DNA of 59,301 bases, taken from Actinomycetota bacterium. Lineage in GTDB: Bacteria; Actinomycetota; Actinomycetes; S36-B12. A program made the position numbers and the translations under genes. The DNA is taken from the NCBI GenBank assembly GCA_016870515.1, contig VGBL01000010.1, positions 1-59,301 on the forward strand. The letters run 5' to 3'. The notes under the pieces are model-generated. The model did no database searches, was not told the DNA's origin, and saw only the letters and a list, made by a program, of their open reading frames with translations. This document shows positions 48,815-57,493 of the stretch, piece after piece; position 1 is the stretch's first letter, and every line of letters begins with the position of its first letter.

Positions 48815-50932
48815 CTAGCGCAGGTAGGCGACGACGCGCGCGTCGACACCGAGGTCACCCGTGACGGTGCGCCGCAGCGTGCCCTTGGCATCGAGCGGCA
48901 CGATGACCAGGCCGGAGATCGATGATTGGCGCGGAACGACCATGGACGGAGTGGCCGGCGCAGCCAGCGACCAGAAGACGACCGAACCGCCCTTCCTCGC
49001 CGCCGTCACACGCACCTGCAGGACAGCGGCGATAGCGCCCTCGACGGCCGACGAGAACTTCGGCTCCGACAGTCCGACCGAACGAACCTTGGCGCCCCGC
49101 TCGTGCTCGCCCAGGACAGTGCCCAGGGTGGTGCGCTTGGCGCGCACAGTGGTCGGCGTGACAGGGATCAGCAGCGATCCGAGTTCAGGCGTGCGCACGG
49201 CAGAGGCCTGGACGGCAAGGATGACGTCGACTGGGCCACGTCCGGTGTTGACGACCGTGACCCGGCCTTCGGAGTCGAGTGCGGCGAGGAACGTCGTGGT
49301 GACGGTGTCCTTGCGGCGATAGGGCAGCACGGGCGTTGCCTCGGTGCGCTTGTCGCCGGTGCGGCGGAGCACGATCTGGCCCATCTGACTGGCGCCAGTC
49401 GCCGTCACGGTGATCAGGGCTCCTGCCGGGGGCCCACCGCTGGTCGACGCCTTGCCGACATCGATGACCCGCTTTTCACCCGGCTGGACGGGCTGCTTCA
49501 GGACCGTCGTGTCGTAGACGACGTCGTTGGCGTGGGTAAGGAGTCGGCCGCCCACACCGGCAGCCGCTTCCGGCGTGACGAAGTAGCCGACTAGATCGGC
49601 AACGACGTGGGTCGCACCCGAATCTGTCGTGAAGGCGACGGTGCCATCGGCACCGACCGGCAGGATCGTCACCACGTCGCGTCGCACGTTGACATCCACC
49701 GAGTCCAAGGACCCGTTGACCGCGGTGCGCAGCGTCGCGGGTGAGTTGGAGCCGACAGTTGCGACGCGCAGTGCCACCGCGCGTACGCCCCCTGGCGGCA
49801 CGCCCTTGCGGTTGGCAAGGTCGAGCACGATAGGGGATCCAGGACCGCCACTGGACCGCGCCGCGAGTCGGCAGGCTTGGCCGCTGACACCGCGGCCGGT
49901 GCGGGTGTCGAGGATGCGCTCGGGGGCCACGGGCAGGTAGTCGAGACCGTCTCCAGGATCGATCGGCGTGGACGACGGGGTGCGCGAGCTGGAGCAGAAA
50001 GGGGCCGGGCTGGGGGTGCCGCCCCAGAAGCTGGTCTGGCCCGCTGCACCGTCCCAGGACAGCGACAGGTGGATGTGATCGCGGTGGCAGTAGGTGTCGT
50101 AGGCCGAACCGGGCGTGCTGTAGCAGCCCTTCAGCTCGGTCCAACGCCGGGTGTAGGACTCCCAGATCTCGTCTCCCCAGCCGATGTACATGACACCGAG
50201 TCGACGCGCCATCGCGAATTCATTTCCGTTGGCATCGGTGGCAAGCAGCCAGTTGAGGAAAGACTTGGCCTGGGCATTCTGCTCGGGAATCCTCTGGGAG
50301 ATCATCCAGTCAACCGCGCGGCCTTCCTTGTGCTCGCTGCGCCCACCCTGGTTGCAGTCGCGGGGGATCCAGATACTGGAGGCATCGACGTAGGTCGCAC
50401 GGATCAGCGCGGCCAGCTTCTCCGAACCTGGCTTGGGGTCAGGAGAGCAGATGTATTGGCCCTGGTAGCTGGGGAGCGGGTCGATCTCGACCGGGAGGTT
50501 GGCGGGCAGGGCAGGAGCGGGCGGGATGGGGACGTCCTTGGCGGGGTCCTTCTTCTTAGAGTCGTCCTTGTGGGGGGTGCGGTCCTTGCCAATGCCCGAC
50601 GGATTGTCCTTTGAGGGAGGCGCATGGCCGTGGTGGTGGCCGTGGTCGTCGAGGGGCCCGGCCGAGGTGACGTCGCTCGGTGTGTGATCGGCCTCGCCTA
50701 TGGGTGATGCCTGGGCCGGCGGGGCCACGAGCAGTGCTCCGGCGAGCCCGACCGCTCCCAGCGCCGCAACGGTGGCCGGTAGCGCCCGTTTGACTGCTCC
50801 ACGACTCCTGCTTGCGAGCGTCGCGTGCGGGCGGCCGAAGCGCCCCGGGTGGGCAAACACGCCCTCCACGATAGCCTCTAAGACCCGGGGAGCCCCTCGT
50901 GGAACGCGTGTTTCCCCAGGGAACTCCGACAC
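48815..50932 (-). CDS. Large secreted protein with LAS-type metallopeptidase domain and LDTR-type repeats
   Basis: A 705-residue protein. After a long basic N-region comes a signal helix (LPATVAALGAVGLAGALLVA), then a histidine/lysine-rich linker (DDHGHHHGHAPPSKDNPSG). Residues about 150-310 form a domain with SEHKEGRAVDW (H-x6-D) and RDHIHLSL (HxH), the two zinc motifs of the LAS superfamily (lysostaphin, D-Ala-D-Ala peptidases, hedgehog). The C-terminal part has VAPERILDTRTGRG...VVADLVGYF, a beta-rich unit seen in actinobacterial surface proteins, followed by related but weaker repeats. The start codon is uncertain; GTG at 50932 is the longest. It may act on peptidoglycan. Confidence 0.72.
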   Translation of the reverse strand: MSEFPGETRVPRGAPRVLEAIVEGVFAHPGRFGRPHATLASRSRGAVKRALPATVAALGAVGLAGALLVAPPAQASPIGEADHTPSDVTSAGPLDDHGHHHGHAPPSKDNPSGIGKDRTPHKDDSKKKDPAKDVPIPPAPALPANLPVEIDPLPSYQGQYICSPDPKPGSEKLAALIRATYVDASSIWIPRDCNQGGRSEHKEGRAVDWMISQRIPEQNAQAKSFLNWLLATDANGNEFAMARRLGVMYIGWGDEIWESYTRRWTELKGCYSTPGSAYDTYCHRDHIHLSLSWDGAAGQTSFWGGTPSPAPFCSSSRTPSSTPIDPGDGLDYLPVAPERILDTRTGRGVSGQACRLAARSSGGPGSPIVLDLANRKGVPPGGVRAVALRVATVGSNSPATLRTAVNGSLDSVDVNVRRDVVTILPVGADGTVAFTTDSGATHVVADLVGYFVTPEAAAGVGGRLLTHANDVVYDTTVLKQPVQPGEKRVIDVGKASTSGGPPAGALITVTATGASQMGQIVLRRTGDKRTEATPVLPYRRKDTVTTTFLAALDSEGRVTVVNTGRGPVDVILAVQASAVRTPELGSLLIPVTPTTVRAKRTTLGTVLGEHERGAKVRSVGLSEPKFSSAVEGAIAAVLQVRVTAARKGGSVVFWSLAAPATPSMVVPRQSSISGLVIVPLDAKGTLRRTVTGDLGVDARVVAYLR

Positions 50933-50970
50933 GAAGCCCTTCTACATCACGACCTAGCCCTGGAGACCGC

Positions 50971-51699
50971 GTGCTCGACACGACCCCGGCCGACCCCGTG
51001 GAGCGGGCCCTGGTGGTCACGGCCCACCCCGACGACGTCGACTTCGGCGCCGCGGGCACCGTGGCCCAGTGGGTGCAGGGGGGCACCCAGGTCGCCTATT
51101 GCATCGTTACCGACGGTGACGCGGGTGGTTTCGACCCCGCCGAAGCCAGGTCCGAGATCCCGCGCATTCGCCGAGCCGAGCAGGTGGCCGCGGCCGCTGC
51201 CCTGGGCGTTACCGATGTTTGCTTCCTGGGGTATCGGGACGGCGAACTCGAGGTGTCGCACGGGCTAAGACGCGACATCAGTCGAGTGATCCGTCAGGTG
51301 CGTCCCCAGCGCATGCTCATTCAGTCCCCCGAACGCAATTGGGCCCGCATCCCCGCGTCTCATCCCGATCACATGGCTGCGGGCGAAGCGGCGATCTTCG
51401 CCATCTATCCCGATGCGCGCAATCCCTTCGCCCACCCGTCCTTGCTCAACGACGAAGGCCTCGAGGCCTGGACGGTGCACGACGTATGGGTCATGGCCGC
51501 ACCCGATCCTGACCGTGCTGTCGACATCACCGATCAGCTTCCACTCAAGGTTGCCGCCCTACGAGCGCACGCTAGCCAGACTGCGCACATGGATGACCTC
51601 GAGGAGAGGATCACGCAGTGGATGACGTCAGCGGCTCAGGCAGCAGGACTGCCCGACGGTCGCCTCGCCGAGGCGTTCAAGGTCGTGTCCATCCCCTGA
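50971..51699 (+). CDS. PIG-L (LmbE-like) deacetylase
   Basis: A zinc-dependent N-acetylglucosamine-type deacetylase. The 242-residue product has the metal motif VVTAHPDDVDFGAAGT near the N-terminus and ASHPDHMAAGEAA later. The GTG at 50971 has GGAG 5 bases upstream; an ORF extension upstream has no similarity. Mycothiol enzymes MshB and Mca are relatives, but the sequence does not decide between them and other LmbE proteins. It is divergent from the LAS-peptidase gene. Confidence 0.85.
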   Translation: MLDTTPADPVERALVVTAHPDDVDFGAAGTVAQWVQGGTQVAYCIVTDGDAGGFDPAEARSEIPRIRRAEQVAAAAALGVTDVCFLGYRDGELEVSHGLRRDISRVIRQVRPQRMLIQSPERNWARIPASHPDHMAAGEAAIFAIYPDARNPFAHPSLLNDEGLEAWTVHDVWVMAAPDPDRAVDITDQLPLKVAALRAHASQTAHMDDLEERITQWMTSAAQAAGLPDGRLAEAFKVVSIP

Positions 51700-51708
51700 G
51701 TCGCCGGA

Positions 51709-51714
51709 TAGTCT
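51709..51714 (+). promoter_or_regulatory. Putative -10 element of leaderless membrane-protein gene
   Basis: TAGTCT, 6 bases before the GTG at 51721, in the 21-base gap after the PIG-L gene. Confidence 0.5.
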
Positions 51715-51720
51715 GACGAC

Positions 51721-52074
51721 GTGGCATTCGTCTACAACGCCCTGCTCGTCCTGCACTTCATCGGCTTGGCCAGCCTCCTCGGCGGCTTCCTCGTGCAGAT
51801 GAGGACACCCGACAAGGGCGTAAATCCCGCCATGCTCCACGGCGCGCTCGTCCAGCTGGTCACCGGCGTGCTCATGATGGGCATTCTCGAGGCGGGGCTC
51901 CTGCCCGACGAGACGGCCAACGTCACCAAGCTCTCGGTGAAGCTCGGGGTGGTCGTGGTCATCACGATCCTCGCCTTCATCGGCCGCCGGCGTACGCCCC
52001 CTCAGGTGGCGCTCTGGGGTGCGATCGGCGCGCTGACCCTCGTCAACGTCGTCATCTCCGTCTTCTGGAACTAG
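51721..52074 (+). CDS. Small integral membrane protein
   Basis: A 117-residue protein with four hydrophobic helices (YNALLVLHFIGLASLLGGFLV, LVQLVTGVLMMGILEAGLL, KLGVVVVITILAFIGR and ALWGAIGALTLVNVVISVFW). I do not recognise a named family. The histidine in the first helix (LHF) and the layout resemble small haem- or quinone-related membrane proteins, but this is weak. Its mRNA looks leaderless. Confidence 0.7.
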   Translation: MAFVYNALLVLHFIGLASLLGGFLVQMRTPDKGVNPAMLHGALVQLVTGVLMMGILEAGLLPDETANVTKLSVKLGVVVVITILAFIGRRRTPPQVALWGAIGALTLVNVVISVFWN

Positions 52075-52135
52075 CCGGGCTCTGCCCGTCTCACTCCCAC
52101 TCCCCCTCCTCCCTACAACCGCCTCCCGCCATTTG

Positions 52136-52150
52136 TCCCACAATGTGGGA
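52136..52150. repeat. 15-bp palindrome between convergent genes
   Basis: TCCCACA-A-TGTGGGA is a perfect palindrome with a one-base centre, in the gap between the small membrane gene and the guaA stop. It may be part of a bidirectional terminator or an operator. Confidence 0.4.
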
Positions 52151-52163
52151 GAAACGAGGAGCG

Positions 52164-53735
52164 CTACTCCCACTCGATGGTGCCGGGGGGTTTGCTCGTC
52201 ACATCCAGCACCACCCGGTTGACATCCCGCACCTCATTGGTAATCCGGGTCGATATGCGTGCGATGAGGTCACAGGGCAGCCGCGACCAGTCGGCGGTCA
52301 TCGCGTCTTCGCTTGACACCGGGCGAAGCACGATCGGGTGCCCGTAGGTGCGTCCATCTCCTTGCACGCCCACCGAGCGCACGTCGGCCAGCAGCACCAC
52401 GGGGAACTGCCACACGTCTCGATCGAGGCCAGCCGCGGTCAGTTCCTCACGGGCGATCGCGTCGGCAGCTCGGAGGATGCGCAGGCGATCGGGATCGACC
52501 GCGCCGACGATGCGGATGGCGAGACCGGGTCCGGGGAAGGGATGCCGCCACACGATCTCGGGAGGGAGGCCCAACTCCAGGCCAACCTGTCGAACCTCGT
52601 CCTTGAAGAGCGTGCGCAGAGGCTCGACCAGCGTGAAGGCGAGGTCGTCAGGGAGTCCGCCGACGTTGTGATGGCTCTTGATATTGGCGGTGCCGGTGCC
52701 GCCGCCGGACTCGACGACGTCGGGGTAGAGCGTGCCCTGCACGAGGAAGTCAATCGACTTTCCGTGCTGGCCCGCCTCCGCTACGACGGCTCTCGCGGCG
52801 TCCTCGAACACCCTGATGAATTCATGGCCGATGATCTTGCGTTTCTGCTCTGGGTCTTCCACGCCGGCCAGTGCGGTGAGGAAGCGCTCTTGCGCATCCA
52901 CTACGACCAGTCTCACTCCGGTCGCCGCGACGAAATCGCGCTCGACCTGCTCCGCCTCGCCGGCTCGCAGCAGGCCGTGATCGACGAAGACGCAGGTCAA
53001 TTGATCGCCAACGGCACGCTGCACCAGTGCTGCCGCCACCGCGGAGTCGACGCCTCCCGACAGTGCGCAGATGACAAGTCCGTCGCCCACCTGGTCCTTG
53101 ATCGCAGAGACCTGCTCGTCGATCACCCCGGACGTCGTCCAGGAGGGTGCGCAATCGGCAATGTCGTGCAGGAAGCGCTCAAGGATTCGCTGGCCGTGCT
53201 CCGAATGGATGACCTCCGGATGGAACTGCACCCCGACCAGGCGCCGGGCTGGGTCCTCGAAGGCGGCCACGGGTGCGCCCGCCGAGCGCGCGGTGACGAC
53301 AAACCCATCGGGGGCCACGGTGACGCTGTCGCCATGTGACATCCACACTGATTGCTCACGGGGCAGTCCCCCAAACAGTCGAGCGTCGCTGTCGACGACG
53401 GTCAGAGGTGTGCCCCCGAATTCGCTGAGGCCAGTGCGCTCGACCGTCCCACCGAGGGCCTGGGCCATGGCCTGGAACCCGTAGCAGATGCCGAAGACCG
53501 GCAAGCCCGCAGAGAAGAGCCCCGGGTCGACGCGCGGTGCACCGTCCGCATAAACGCTCGAGGGTCCGCCGGACAGGACGATGGCGACTGGATCTCGAGC
53601 CAGCATCTGCGCCACGGAGGCCGTGTGGGGGACGATCTCGGAGTAGACGTTGGCCTCGCGGACTCTCCGCGCGATGAGTTGCGCGTATTGCGCCCCGAAG
53701 TCCACGACCAGGACGGGGCGAGGCGCCTGTGTCAT
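52164..53735 (-). CDS. guaA: GMP synthase (glutamine-hydrolysing)
   Basis: Converts XMP to GMP. The 523-residue product has the class I amidotransferase domain with the nucleophile in [12 protein letters not shown] (Cys84) and [15 protein letters not shown] (His-Glu), the ATP pyrophosphatase P-loop [14 protein letters not shown], and the C-terminal dimer domain ending in [12 protein letters not shown] at 53735 follows the -10-like TACGCT by 6 bases. Confidence 0.96.
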   Translation of the reverse strand: MTQAPRPVLVVDFGAQYAQLIARRVREANVYSEIVPHTASVAQMLARDPVAIVLSGGPSSVYADGAPRVDPGLFSAGLPVFGICYGFQAMAQALGGTVERTGLSEFGGTPLTVVDSDARLFGGLPREQSVWMSHGDSVTVAPDGFVVTARSAGAPVAAFEDPARRLVGVQFHPEVIHSEHGQRILERFLHDIADCAPSWTTSGVIDEQVSAIKDQVGDGLVICALSGGVDSAVAAALVQRAVGDQLTCVFVDHGLLRAGEAEQVERDFVAATGVRLVVVDAQERFLTALAGVEDPEQKRKIIGHEFIRVFEDAARAVVAEAGQHGKSIDFLVQGTLYPDVVESGGGTGTANIKSHHNVGGLPDDLAFTLVEPLRTLFKDEVRQVGLELGLPPEIVWRHPFPGPGLAIRIVGAVDPDRLRILRAADAIAREELTAAGLDRDVWQFPVVLLADVRSVGVQGDGRTYGHPIVLRPVSSEDAMTADWSRLPCDLIARISTRITNEVRDVNRVVLDVTSKPPGTIEWE

Positions 53736-53741
53736 ACGCCG

Positions 53742-53747
53742 AGCGTA
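53742..53747 (-). promoter_or_regulatory. Putative -10 element of leaderless guaA promoter
   Basis: TACGCT on the minus strand, 6 bases before the guaA ATG. It lies just past the stop of the upstream DUF4190 gene. Confidence 0.55.
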
Positions 53748-53748
53748 G

Positions 53749-54039
53749 TCACGACGGGCCGAAGGCAAGGGCGAGGGCGTAAGTCGCAGCGACCACCGTG
53801 ATGACCACCAGCGTCGCTAGGCTGAGCACGAAGGCGGCGAGAGCCAGCCCGCGTCCCCCGCGTAGGGGCCGCGTCACGGCCTGGTGCAGGGCCACGCGAC
53901 CCAGCACGAGACCGAGCACACTGCCGACGACGGGAAGGATGCCGACGAGCCCGAGCACCGCGAGGCCGAATCCGCACACGCCCAGCCACGAGGCCCTGGC
54001 CTCGGACGTCGCTGCTGAGGCGTCGCCAGGCTGCTCCAC
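53749..54039 (-). CDS. DUF4190-type small membrane protein
   Basis: A 96-residue protein with two helices ([25 protein letters not shown] in the first half, [18 protein letters not shown] in the second) joined by [19 protein letters not shown], the loop typical of DUF4190 proteins. GTG at 54039 follows TACCCT by 6 bases. Function unknown. Confidence 0.72.
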   Translation of the reverse strand: MEQPGDASAATSEARASWLGVCGFGLAVLGLVGILPVVGSVLGLVLGRVALHQAVTRPLRGGRGLALAAFVLSLATLVVITVVAATYALALAFGPS

Positions 54040-54045
54040 GCGATC

Positions 54046-54051
54046 AGGGTA
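54046..54051 (-). promoter_or_regulatory. Putative -10 element of leaderless DUF4190 gene
   Basis: TACCCT on the minus strand, 6 bases before the GTG at 54039. Confidence 0.5.
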
Positions 54052-54060
54052 GACCCGTGC

Positions 54061-54100
54061 AATGTGAAGGACCGGCGCATCAGCGCCGGCCCCTCACATT
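54061..54100. terminator. Long hairpin after the second DUF4190 gene
   Basis: AATGTGA pairs with TCACATT at the outside and CCGGCGC with GCGCCGG inside, around the loop ATCA. It lies 15 bases past the stop of the gene at 54115-54432, upstream of the next gene's promoter. A likely terminator. Confidence 0.65.
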
Positions 54101-54114
54101 CAGTGCGAGGAGCG

Positions 54115-54432
54115 TCAGTTCATGCTGCCGGAATTGGAAAGCAAGGCTGCGCCGAGGATGACGTAGAGGATCACTGCCACAACGCTCAGGATGATGCTGA
54201 TGATGCCCATAAGGTAGCCAGCCTTGGCCTGACCACCGTTGTCAGCACGGCCAGCGGCGGCGGATGCCATGCCCTTCTTGCCGTAGATGATCGCCACGAT
54301 CGACAGGATTATCGGGCAGACGAAGAAACTGAGAATCCCGCAGACGAGAGCCACCGTGCCATTTGAGTTCTCGCTTGTGTTGCCTCCGCCGGAGGCTGGC
54401 ATGGCCGGCGGGGGAGGAGGAGTGGTCGACAT
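54115..54432 (-). CDS. DUF4190-family membrane protein
   Basis: A 105-residue protein with a proline-rich cytoplasmic N-terminus (TTPPPPPAMPASGGG) and two helices (TVALVCGILSFFVCPIILSIV and LMGIISIILSVVAVILYVIL) linked by IIYGKKGMASA, the DUF4190 hallmark. ATG at 54432 has GGAGG 6 bases upstream. Divergent from coxS. Function unknown. Confidence 0.8.
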   Translation of the reverse strand: MSTTPPPPPAMPASGGGNTSENSNGTVALVCGILSFFVCPIILSIVAIIYGKKGMASAAAGRADNGGQAKAGYLMGIISIILSVVAVILYVILGAALLSNSGSMN

Positions 54433-54448
54433 CGGACCTCCAGGTCTC

Positions 54449-54547
54449 GGGCCGCCGGCCCTCGGCGGCCCATGGGCTACAACCTAGACCCGGGTTGCCG
54501 GGCAACTCACCCTTTGGCCTGCGGGAATGCCAATCCTCCCCTAGCGT
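54449..54547. promoter_or_regulatory. Palindrome-rich promoter region of the coxSLM operon
   Basis: From left to right: a 9-bp hairpin GGGCCGCCG...CGGCGGCCC (54449-54471) close to the divergent DUF4190 gene, the 13-base palindrome GTTGCC-G-GGCAAC (54494-54506), the inverted repeat TTGGC-N10-GCCAA (54514-54533) and a -10-like TAGCGT (54542-54547). The palindromes just before the hexamer are candidate operators for a regulator of the cox genes. Confidence 0.5.
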
Positions 54548-54608
54548 CTGCCCTACCTGCCGAGGGGTGGGTCGGCGCCTTGGGTGCCGGGAGTTCCCCG
54601 GGAGAGTT

Positions 54609-55088
54609 ATGACCCACGTTCCCATCAGCGTCACCGTCGACGGTGCGCTGTACGAAGCCGAGGTAGAGCCCCGCAGCCTACTCGTCCACTTCCTGCGCGA
54701 GGACATCGGGCGAGTCGGCACGGTCGTGGGCTGCGATACCTCGAACTGCGGCACCTGCACGGTGCTGCTCAACGGTCGCAGCGTCAAGTCTTGCAGCGTT
54801 CTCGCCGTCCAGGCCAACGGCGCAAATGTCCTCACTATTCAGGGCCTAGCCGAGGGCGATGGCAATTGGCATCCCGTGCAGCAGGCGTTCAAGGAGTGCC
54901 ACGGCCTCCAATGCGGCTACTGCACTCCTGGCATGGTCATGTCGGCTGTCGACCTCCTGCAGGAAAACCCCAGCCCCTCGGAGGAGGAGATCCGCGAGGG
55001 ACTCGAGGGCTGCCTATGTCGCTGCACCGGTTACCACAACATCGTGAAGTCTGTGCAATTCGCTGCCGAGATGATGGGAGGCAAGTAA
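54609..55088 (+). CDS. coxS: CO-dehydrogenase-like small subunit (2x[2Fe-2S])
   Basis: The iron-sulfur subunit of a xanthine-oxidase-family molybdenum hydroxylase. The 159-residue product has a plant-type ferredoxin cluster ([21 protein letters not shown]) and a second cluster ([13 protein letters not shown] and [13 protein letters not shown]). ATG at 54609 has GGAGAG 2 bases upstream and gives the usual N-terminus; the frame extends far upstream without similarity. Stop overlaps the coxL start as TAATG. Confidence 0.92.
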   Translation: MTHVPISVTVDGALYEAEVEPRSLLVHFLREDIGRVGTVVGCDTSNCGTCTVLLNGRSVKSCSVLAVQANGANVLTIQGLAEGDGNWHPVQQAFKECHGLQCGYCTPGMVMSAVDLLQENPSPSEEEIREGLEGCLCRCTGYHNIVKSVQFAAEMMGGK

Positions 55089-57493
55089 TGACCGAGACCA
55101 TGGACGTCACCGGGTCTGCCATCGGGCGGCCGCTACGCCGCAAGGAGGACGCTCGACTCCTCCACGGCCAAACGAACTGGACCGACAACATCCAGCTGGC
55201 CGGCACCCTCCACATGGCGGTCCTGCGCAGCCCGATGGCCCACGCCAAGATCGCACACATCGACGTCTCCCCCGCCCTCGAGCGCCCCCACGTCGTGGCG
55301 GCCTTCAGCGCGAAGGAACTCGGCGAGCTCAATGGCGCCGTGCCCTGCGTGTGGCCCGTCACCGACGACATCCAGATGCCGCCCTTCCATGCTCTGGCGG
55401 TCGACAAGGTCCGCCACGTGGGCGACTGCGTCGCAGTCGTAATCGCCAATACCAAGTACGCCGCTGCCGATGCCCTCGATGCCATCGACGTCGACTACGA
55501 GCCGCTGCCCGCGGTCATTGACATGGAGGCCGCGCTCAAGCAGGGCTCAGTCGCCGTACACGACGCAGCCGATGGCAGCCTCGGCACCAACCGCTGCTAT
55601 GACTTCCCGCTCAAGCCCACCGGCGACGGCTCGTTCGAGGCAGCAGTCAAGGCGGCCGGAGACGATGCCGTCGTCGTCAAGCGTCGCTTCATCAACCAGC
55701 GGATCATCGCTGGCTTCATGGAGCCGCGCGCCGTCGTGGCCTCGCCCATGGGCATGAGCAACGAAATGACCGTGTGGTCGGCCACGCAGATCCCGCACGT
55801 GCTGCGGGTTCTCCTGGCTCTAGTCACGGGACTCCCCGAGAACACACTGCGCATCGTCGCCCCTGACGTCGGAGGGGGCTTCGGCGGCAAACTCCAGCTC
55901 TACCGCGAGGAAGTGCTGGCAGTGCAGATCGCGCGCCATCTGGGTCGCACGGTCAAGTGGGTCGAGACCCGCAGCGAGGACATGGTGTCCTCGCACCACG
56001 GCCGCGACCAGATCCAGGACATCCAGATCGCCGCGACCAAGGACGGCAAGCTGATCGGGATGAAGGTCGACCTCCTGGCCAACATGGGGGCCTACCTGCA
56101 GATCATCACCCCGGGCATTCCGCTCCTCGGCATGTTCATGTTCCCGGCCATCTACAAGATGGACGCCTACGAGTTCTCCTGCACGGGTGTCTTCACCAAC
56201 ACCACGCCCACCGACGCCATCCGCGGCGCCGGTCGACCGGAGGCGACGTACGCTATCGAGCGCATCATGGATGAGCTCGCCGCCGAACTGGGCATGGATC
56301 CGCTGAAGCTGCGCGAGATGAACTGGATCAAGAACACCGAGTTCCCCTACACCACCGTGGCGGGGCTCGCCTACGACAGCGGCAACTACGAGGCAGCGAC
56401 TGAGCGCGCGCTCGAGCTGTTCGGATACGACGAGCTGCGCGCCGAGCAGGAGCAGCGCCGTGCGTCGGGCGATCCGGTCCAGCTCGGCCTAGGCATCTCG
56501 ACCTTTACCGAGATGTGCGGCCTGGCGCCGTCGCGCACGCTGGGCGCCCTGAAGTACGTAGCGGGCGGCTGGGAACACTGCACGATCCGGGCCCTTCCCA
56601 CGGGCAAGATCGAGCTCATCACTGGCACCTCGCCGCACGGCCAGGGGCACGAGACGGCATGGAGCCAGATCGCCTCGAGCATCCTTGGCGTGCCCGTCGA
56701 TGACATCGAGGTCGTGCACGGCGACACCGGTCGCGCGCCCTACGGCATGGACACCTACGGCTCGCGGTCGCTTGCCGTGGGCGGACAGGCCATCAAGAAG
56801 GCCGCGGAGCGACTGGTCGAGAAGGCGCGCATCATCGCCGCGCACCAGCTCGAGTGCTCGCCCGACGACCTCGACTTCATCCAGGGCGAGTTCCGTGTCA
56901 AGGGCGACCCGGCCAAGGCACAGCCGCTCGCGGCCGTCGCCTTCGAGGCGTTCACCGCGCACAACCTGCCCGACGGGGTCGAGCCCACACTGCAGGCCGA
57001 GGCCACGGTCGATCCCAACGACTTCTCCTACCCGCACGGCACCCACCTTGCGGCCATGGAGGTCGACGTGGAGACCGGCAAGGTCAAGATCCGCAAGTAC
57101 GTCGCGGTCGATGACTGCGGCGTCCAGGTCAACCCGCTTATCGTCGAGGGCCAGGTGCACGGCGGTCTCGTCTGCGGCATCGCTCAAGCCCTTTACGAGG
57201 GTGTGGAGTACGACTCCGACGGCAACCTGCTCACCGCCAGCCTGGCCGACTACCTCATTCCGAGCGCGGCCGACCTGCCCAGCTTCATCACCGATCGCAC
57301 GGAGACCCCGTCGACGACCAACCCGCTGGGCACGAAGGGCATCGGCGAGGCCGGTGCGATCGCATCCACTCCGGCGATCATCAACGGCATCGTCGACGCG
57401 CTGCGCCCGATGGGCGTGACCGACGTCAAGATGCCCGCGACACCCGAAAACGTGTGGCGGGCTATCCAAGCCGCCCAGGGAGGTGCCCAGTGA
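55088..57493 (+). CDS. coxL: CO-dehydrogenase-like large (molybdopterin) subunit, form II
   Basis: The 801-residue catalytic subunit. It starts with IGRPLRRKEDARLLHGQTNW and has the Moco-binding APDVGGGFGGK, SPHGQGHETAWSQ and GTKGIGEAGAI. The active-site loop reads DAIRGAGRPEATY near residue 376, close to the AYRGAGR signature of form II enzymes. Form I CO dehydrogenases have AYxCSFR with the copper-bearing cysteine, which is absent here. CO oxidation by form II is uncertain, and the real substrate may be another small aldehyde or heterocycle. The S-L-M order also fits form II. Confidence 0.92.
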   Translation: MTETMDVTGSAIGRPLRRKEDARLLHGQTNWTDNIQLAGTLHMAVLRSPMAHAKIAHIDVSPALERPHVVAAFSAKELGELNGAVPCVWPVTDDIQMPPFHALAVDKVRHVGDCVAVVIANTKYAAADALDAIDVDYEPLPAVIDMEAALKQGSVAVHDAADGSLGTNRCYDFPLKPTGDGSFEAAVKAAGDDAVVVKRRFINQRIIAGFMEPRAVVASPMGMSNEMTVWSATQIPHVLRVLLALVTGLPENTLRIVAPDVGGGFGGKLQLYREEVLAVQIARHLGRTVKWVETRSEDMVSSHHGRDQIQDIQIAATKDGKLIGMKVDLLANMGAYLQIITPGIPLLGMFMFPAIYKMDAYEFSCTGVFTNTTPTDAIRGAGRPEATYAIERIMDELAAELGMDPLKLREMNWIKNTEFPYTTVAGLAYDSGNYEAATERALELFGYDELRAEQEQRRASGDPVQLGLGISTFTEMCGLAPSRTLGALKYVAGGWEHCTIRALPTGKIELITGTSPHGQGHETAWSQIASSILGVPVDDIEVVHGDTGRAPYGMDTYGSRSLAVGGQAIKKAAERLVEKARIIAAHQLECSPDDLDFIQGEFRVKGDPAKAQPLAAVAFEAFTAHNLPDGVEPTLQAEATVDPNDFSYPHGTHLAAMEVDVETGKVKIRKYVAVDDCGVQVNPLIVEGQVHGGLVCGIAQALYEGVEYDSDGNLLTASLADYLIPSAADLPSFITDRTETPSTTNPLGTKGIGEAGAIASTPAIINGIVDALRPMGVTDVKMPATPENVWRAIQAAQGGAQ

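Noticed and set aside
54433-54608. Molybdenum-cofactor riboswitch before coxS
   Set aside because: The hairpins present are simple palindromes and do not form the multi-stem Moco RNA pattern I know. They look more like protein-binding sites or a terminator.
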